This document shows positions 1 to 5,991 of a stretch of DNA of 5,991 nucleotides, in pieces. The position numbers and the translations under genes are program-made. The notes below the pieces were generated by a model. It searched no databases. It was not told the origin of the DNA and saw only the letters and a program-made list of their open reading frames with translations. Source of the DNA: Alcanivorax sp. UBA4485 (GTDB lineage Bacteria > Pseudomonadota > Gammaproteobacteria > Pseudomonadales > Alcanivoracaceae); NCBI GenBank assembly GCA_002389055.1, contig DGNT01000157.1, positions 1 to 5,991 on the forward strand, written 5' to 3'. Each line of letters begins with the position of its first letter. Within the stretch, counting starts at the first letter, position 1.

Positions 1-54
1 GAACTTCGGATCCGGCAGGATCTCGCGTTTGTCGACGACGCGTCTTCTAGGCAT
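1..54 (-). CDS. rpsG: 30S ribosomal protein S7, N-terminal fragment (cut by window edge)
   Basis: Only the first 18 codons are present. They read MPRRRVVDKREILPDPKF from an ATG at 54-52 on the minus strand and run in frame to base 1, where the window cuts the gene. This is the highly conserved start of bacterial S7 (E. coli begins MPRRRVIGQRKILPDPKF). S7 is a primary assembly protein of the 30S head. It binds the 3' domain of 16S rRNA near the E site, and in E. coli it also represses translation of its own operon. A GAGGAA Shine-Dalgarno lies 8 bases upstream of the ATG. Position directly after rpsL is the standard str operon order, so fusA and tuf would be expected next, outside the window. 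Identification is strong despite the short length because both sequence and context agree. Confidence 0.93.
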   Translation of the reverse strand, partial: MPRRRVVDKREILPDPKF

Positions 55-62
55 CGGATGTG

Positions 63-68
63 TTCCTC
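63..68 (-). promoter_or_regulatory. Ribosome binding site of rpsG
   Basis: GAGGAA on the minus strand, with 8 bases between it and the rpsG ATG. It fits the anti-Shine-Dalgarno sequence well and confirms the start. It lies 7 bases after the hairpin at 76-91, close enough for that structure to affect ribosome access. Confidence 0.8.
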
Positions 69-75
69 GTTTTCA

Positions 76-155
76 CCCCGCCGGGGCGGGGAAAGCTTCA
101 GGGTTACCCGGGACGGAGCCCGGCCTTACTCATCCCATCGGGCCAACCGGCCCGA
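76..155 (-). promoter_or_regulatory. Structured rpsL-rpsG intercistronic region, candidate S7 repressor site
   Basis: The 122-base gap between rpsL and rpsG has no open frame of its own and carries three successive inverted repeats. In transcript order they are: 155-149 with 144-138 (7-bp stem TCGGGCC/GGCCCGA, loop GGTT); 123-119 with 112-108 (5-bp stem CCGGG/CCCGG, 6-base loop); and 91-76 (CCCCGC/GCGGGG, 6-bp stem with a CCCG loop). None is followed by a U-run, so they do not look like intrinsic terminators. In E. coli S7 binds the rpsL-rpsG intercistronic mRNA and represses S7 synthesis by blocking translational coupling. By position and structure this gap is the probable counterpart, but S7 binding here is inference and I did not see a base-level match to the E. 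coli site. Confidence 0.5.
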
Positions 156-176
156 CCGTCAGAAAAGGGGTTCGAT

Positions 177-551
177 TTACTTCTTCGGCCGCTTGGCACC
201 GTATTTGGAACGGCGCTGCTTACGGTCCTGAACACCCGCGGTGTCCAGCGTGCCACGCACGGTGTGGTAGCGCACGCCGGGCAGGTCTTTTACACGACCG
301 CCACGAATCAGCACTACGGAGTGCTCCTGCAGGTTATGACCTTCCCCGGGAATGTAGGAAGACACTTCATAACCGTTGGTCAGGCGCACACGACACACTT
401 TACGCAACGCGGAGTTCGGCTTTTTCGGGGTAGTGGTGTACACCCGGGTGCAAACACCGCGACGCTGCGGGCAGCCCTGCAGGGCGACCGAGTCGCTTTT
501 TTCAACCTTCCTCTTGCGCGGGTTACGCACAAGCTGGTTTACAGTTGCCAT
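177..551 (-). CDS. rpsL: 30S ribosomal protein S12
   Basis: Encodes 124 residues, the same length as E. coli S12, from ATG (551-549) to TAA (179-177). S12 sits at the 30S decoding centre, where it monitors codon-anticodon pairing and tunes accuracy. Almost the whole sequence matches the family: MATVNQLVR at the start, CPQRRGVCTRVYTTTPKKPNS at about 27-47, GEGHNLQEHS at 69-78, and the GGRVKDLPGVRYHTVRG loop at 84-100. The residues that decide streptomycin response are in the wild-type state: Lys43, Lys88 and Pro91, so no classic rpsL resistance change is present. Asp89 is the site that RimO methylthiolates in E. coli. Differences from E. coli are concentrated in the N-terminal tail (residues 10-26) and the C-terminal end (KRPKK instead of KRPKA). 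It is the first gene of the str operon, downstream of rpoC, with its own promoter in the gap. Confidence 0.98.
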   Translation of the reverse strand: MATVNQLVRNPRKRKVEKSDSVALQGCPQRRGVCTRVYTTTPKKPNSALRKVCRVRLTNGYEVSSYIPGEGHNLQEHSVVLIRGGRVKDLPGVRYHTVRGTLDTAGVQDRKQRRSKYGAKRPKK

Positions 552-648
552 GAAACTACTGCTCCACGCTTACAGTTCTGTGACGAACTTCGCTTCGTTT
601 CGCCACCCTTTGGTCCGTCCACGGCCTTTTCCGGGCTATAGACAGGGG
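552..648 (-). other. Predicted 5' leader of the rpsL (str) mRNA
   Basis: If transcription starts about 7 bases beyond the -10 box, the rpsL mRNA has a leader of roughly 95 bases. It begins with a GC-rich stretch (CCGTCGCCCC just after the -10 box), a composition typical of promoters repressed by ppGpp and DksA. Further on it holds a run of CGAA repeats (about 589-605) and one weak inverted repeat, AGTTC/GAACT at 585-589 and 574-578, with a 6-base loop. I see no convincing riboswitch or small ORF in it. Confidence 0.4.
562..565 (-). promoter_or_regulatory. Ribosome binding site of rpsL
   Basis: GGAG core (in GTGGAGCAG) on the minus strand, 10 bases before the rpsL ATG. It is a moderate match at slightly long spacing. 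The conserved MATVNQLVR start leaves no doubt about the initiation codon. Confidence 0.6.
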
Positions 649-654
649 CGACGG

Positions 655-683
655 ATTCTAGGGACCCGGGGGCGTCAAGTCAA
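655..683 (-). promoter_or_regulatory. Near-consensus sigma70 promoter for rpsL-rpsG (str operon)
   Basis: On the minus strand a -35 box TTGACT (683-678, 5 of 6 to TTGACA) is separated by exactly 17 bases from a -10 box TAGAAT (660-655, 5 of 6 to TATAAT). It points at rpsL, 104 bases before the ATG. The following discriminator, CCGTCGC, is GC-rich, as in stringently controlled ribosomal protein promoters. The -35 box falls in the loop of the hairpin that closes rpoC, so promoter and hairpin share bases. No AT-rich UP element is visible upstream. A dedicated str promoter downstream of rpoC is expected for the operon, but activity is inferred from the boxes. Confidence 0.75.
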
Positions 684-694
684 GACGCCCCCGG
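666..694 (-). terminator. GC-rich hairpin after rpoC, possible partial terminator or RNA-processing site
   Basis: A perfect 11-bp inverted repeat (694-684 with 676-666; arms CCGGGGGCGTC and GACGCCCCCGG) with a 7-base loop TTGACTT starts 6 bases after the rpoC stop. It is stable enough to stall polymerase or block 3' exonucleases. It is followed by GTCCCTAGAATCC and not by a U-run, so it is not a canonical intrinsic terminator. It could be a leaky terminator, a 3'-end stabiliser left after processing, or help Rho-dependent ending. Read-through of rpoBC transcripts into rpsL therefore remains possible. Confidence 0.5.
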
Positions 695-700
695 AGCCGA

Positions 701-4900
<4,200 letters not shown>

Positions 4901-4906
4901 GGCCAG

Positions 4907-4912
4907 TCCTCC
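4907..4912 (-). promoter_or_regulatory. Ribosome binding site deciding the TTG start of rpoC
   Basis: GGAGGA on the minus strand, 6 bases before the TTG at 4900-4898. No in-frame ATG or GTG is available nearby upstream, and the next in-frame Met is residue 104, inside the conserved zinc ribbon region. This strong site therefore fixes the rare TTG as the start. Part of it (GGAG) can pair with CTCC at 4920-4917 across a 4-base loop, a weak hairpin that might modulate access. Confidence 0.85.
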
Positions 4913-4952
4913 GTATGGAGCTTTCGCTCGCGATTCTTTCCTAAATCCGGGT

Positions 4953-4971
4953 CGGGCGGCAACGCCGCCCG
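4953..4971 (-). other. Second GC-rich hairpin in the rpoB-rpoC gap
   Basis: Perfect 8-bp inverted repeat, CGGGCGGC and GCCGCCCG, with a 3-base loop (GTT in the transcript). It lies 8 bases downstream of the UUCG hairpin and 52 bases before the rpoC start. No U-run follows (CGACCCGGATTTAGG), so it is unlikely to end transcription. A role in mRNA processing or stability, or in setting the beta to beta' ratio, is inference. Confidence 0.6.
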
Positions 4972-4979
4972 GGTGGCGC

Positions 4980-4995
4980 GCCGCCCGAAGGCGGC
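4980..4995 (-). other. UUCG-tetraloop hairpin just after rpoB
   Basis: The transcript reads GCCGCC-UUCG-GGCGGC, a perfect 6-bp GC stem capped by the C(UUCG)G tetraloop, one of the most stable RNA loops known. It begins 9 bases after the rpoB TGA. It lacks a following U-run. Its 3' arm (GGGCGGC, 4986-4980) could instead pair with the GCCGCCC of the next hairpin (4960-4954), so two alternative folds exist. Likely a 3'-end protective or pausing element. Confidence 0.65.
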
Positions 4996-5004
4996 ATCAC
5001 GCAC

Positions 5005-5991
5005 TCAGTCGTTTTCCAGCTCGATATTGATACCGAGAGACCGGATTTCCTTCAGCAGTACGTTGAAGGATTCCGGCATGCCCGGATCCATCCGGTGGTC
5101 GCCGTCGACGATGTTCTTGTAAATGCGGGTACGGCCATTTACGTCGTCGGATTTCACGGTGAGCATTTCCTGCAGGGTGTAGGCGGCGCCGTACGCCTCC
5201 AACGCCCAGACTTCCATCTCACCGAAGCGCTGACCACCGAACTGTGCCTTACCACCCAGCGGCTGCTGGGTCACCAGGCTGTACGAACCGGTGGAGCGGG
5301 CGTGCATCTTGTCGTCCACCAGGTGGTTCAGCTTCAGCATGTACATGTAGCCGACGGTCACCTTGCGGTCGAACGGTTCGCCACTGCGGCCGTCCCACAG
5401 CTGGATCTGACCGGAGCGGTCGTAACCGGCCAGCTCCAGCAGCGCCTTGATCTCGAACTCCTTGGCACCGTCGAATACGGCGGTGGCCATGGGCACGCCG
5501 GCCCGCAGGTTCTCGGCCAGCTCCATGATGTCGGCTTCGCTGAAGCTGCCCCACTCCTCGTCGGTGCCGCCGGCGCCGGTCTGGTTGTAGATCTGGTCCA
5601 GGAAATCGCGCACCTCGGTGGCTTTCTTTTCCTGATCCAGCATCTCGCCGATGCGCTCGCCCAGGCCTTTGGCCGCCCAGCCGAGGTGGGTCTCGAGAAT
5701 CTGACCCACGTTCATCCGCGACGGTACACCCAGCGGGTTGAGCACCACGTCCACCGGCACGCCATGCTCGTCGTACGGCATGTCTTCCTCGGGCATGATC
5801 ACGGAGATCACACCTTTGTTACCGTGACGGCCGGCCATCTTGTCACCGGGCTGGATGCGACGCTTGATCGCCAGGTAGACCTTGACCACCTTGAGCACGC
5901 CGTGGGACAGGTCGTCGCCGCCGGAGATCTTGGACTGCTTGTCCTTGTAGCGCTCGTCCTGCTCTTTCTTGTGCTGCTCCAGGTACTGATG
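5005..5991 (-). CDS. rpoB: DNA-directed RNA polymerase subunit beta, C-terminal part (cut by window edge)
   Basis: The last 328 codons are present, open in frame from base 5991 (HQYLEQHKKEQDERYKD...) to TGA at 5007-5005; the true start is outside the window. The segment aligns with E. coli beta residues 1015-1342 without a net length change and ends GINIELEND. Beta forms the other half of the active-site cleft. The catalytic-centre motif GDKMAGRHGNKG is present, with lysines corresponding to Lys1065 and Lys1073, which contact nascent RNA and initiating nucleotide. Also seen are NPLGVPSRMN, the C-terminal clamp and switch segment DDKMHARSTGSYSLVTQQPLGGKAQFGGQRFGEMEVWALEAYGAA shortened here to DDKMHARSTGSYSLV and GGQRFGEMEVWALEAYGAA, and the final helix that packs on beta'. 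The region between the two conserved blocks (IYNQTGAGGTDEEWG) differs most from E. coli. The rifampicin-resistance region is not in the window, so nothing can be said about it. Confidence 0.98.
   Translation of the reverse strand, partial: HQYLEQHKKEQDERYKDKQSKISGGDDLSHGVLKVVKVYLAIKRRIQPGDKMAGRHGNKGVISVIMPEEDMPYDEHGVPVDVVLNPLGVPSRMNVGQILETHLGWAAKGLGERIGEMLDQEKKATEVRDFLDQIYNQTGAGGTDEEWGSFSEADIMELAENLRAGVPMATAVFDGAKEFEIKALLELAGYDRSGQIQLWDGRSGEPFDRKVTVGYMYMLKLNHLVDDKMHARSTGSYSLVTQQPLGGKAQFGGQRFGEMEVWALEAYGAAYTLQEMLTVKSDDVNGRTRIYKNIVDGDHRMDPGMPESFNVLLKEIRSLGINIELEND

Noticed and set aside
60..641. A 193-codon plus-strand frame and overlapping smaller ones across rpsL
   Set aside because: They are antisense to the highly conserved rpsL and show no recognisable protein features.
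666..694. Canonical Rho-independent terminator after rpoC
   Set aside because: The stem is strong, but no U-run follows in the transcript, so I keep it only as a possible partial terminator or processing hairpin.
4927..4962. Possible promoter before rpoC (TTGCCG, 18 bases, AAGAAT on the minus strand)
   Set aside because: Each box matches only 4 of 6 positions and the -35 lies inside a hairpin arm; it is no better than chance, and co-transcription from upstream of rpoB explains rpoC expression.
4975..4982. GGCGCGCC palindrome (a restriction-type site)
   Set aside because: It is a by-product of the flanking GC-rich hairpin arms; no sign of attachment or recombination function.
5249..5554. A 101-codon minus-strand frame inside rpoB
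   Set aside because: It is a low-complexity Arg/Gly-rich alternative frame of the rpoB coding sequence.

Overview
This window is a piece of a bacterial housekeeping locus, the junction of the rpoBC and str operons, with every gene on the minus strand. In transcription order (high to low coordinates) it holds the 3' part of rpoB (beta subunit of RNA polymerase, cut by the right edge), complete rpoC (beta'), complete rpsL (ribosomal protein S12), and the first 18 codons of rpsG (S7, cut by the left edge). This is the conserved rpoB-rpoC-rpsL-rpsG order. The proteins align closely and almost without gaps with Escherichia coli, including the long beta' insertion (SI3) in the trigger loop. Together with a GC content of roughly 60% this points to a gammaproteobacterium. 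The beta' wording looks, from memory, closer to Ectothiorhodospiraceae/Chromatiales-type or marine gammaproteobacteria than to enterics, but I cannot fix the genus.

Layout: rpsG 5' end 1-54; rpsL-rpsG gap 55-176 with three GC-rich hairpins, the likely site of S7 feedback; rpsL 177-551; rpoC-rpsL gap 552-700 with a strong hairpin just after rpoC and a near-consensus sigma70 promoter for the str operon; rpoC 701-4900 with a TTG start; rpoB-rpoC gap 4901-5004 with two stable hairpins, one capped by a UUCG tetraloop; rpoB C-terminal 328 residues 5005-5991.

How they work together: beta and beta' form the catalytic core of RNA polymerase. S12 and S7 are 30S proteins of the decoding site and the head. 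Co-location lets the cell match transcription and translation capacity. The apparent regulatory logic lies in the gaps: a partial stop or processing hairpin after rpoC, a separate stringent-type promoter for rpsL-rpsG, and translational control between rpsL and rpsG.

I found no mobile element, CRISPR array, tRNA or undescribed gene system. The items most worth a second look are the promoter whose -35 box is exactly the loop of the rpoC-end hairpin, the TTG start of rpoC, and the structured gaps. The long open frames on the plus strand are antisense shadows of rpoC and rpoB.
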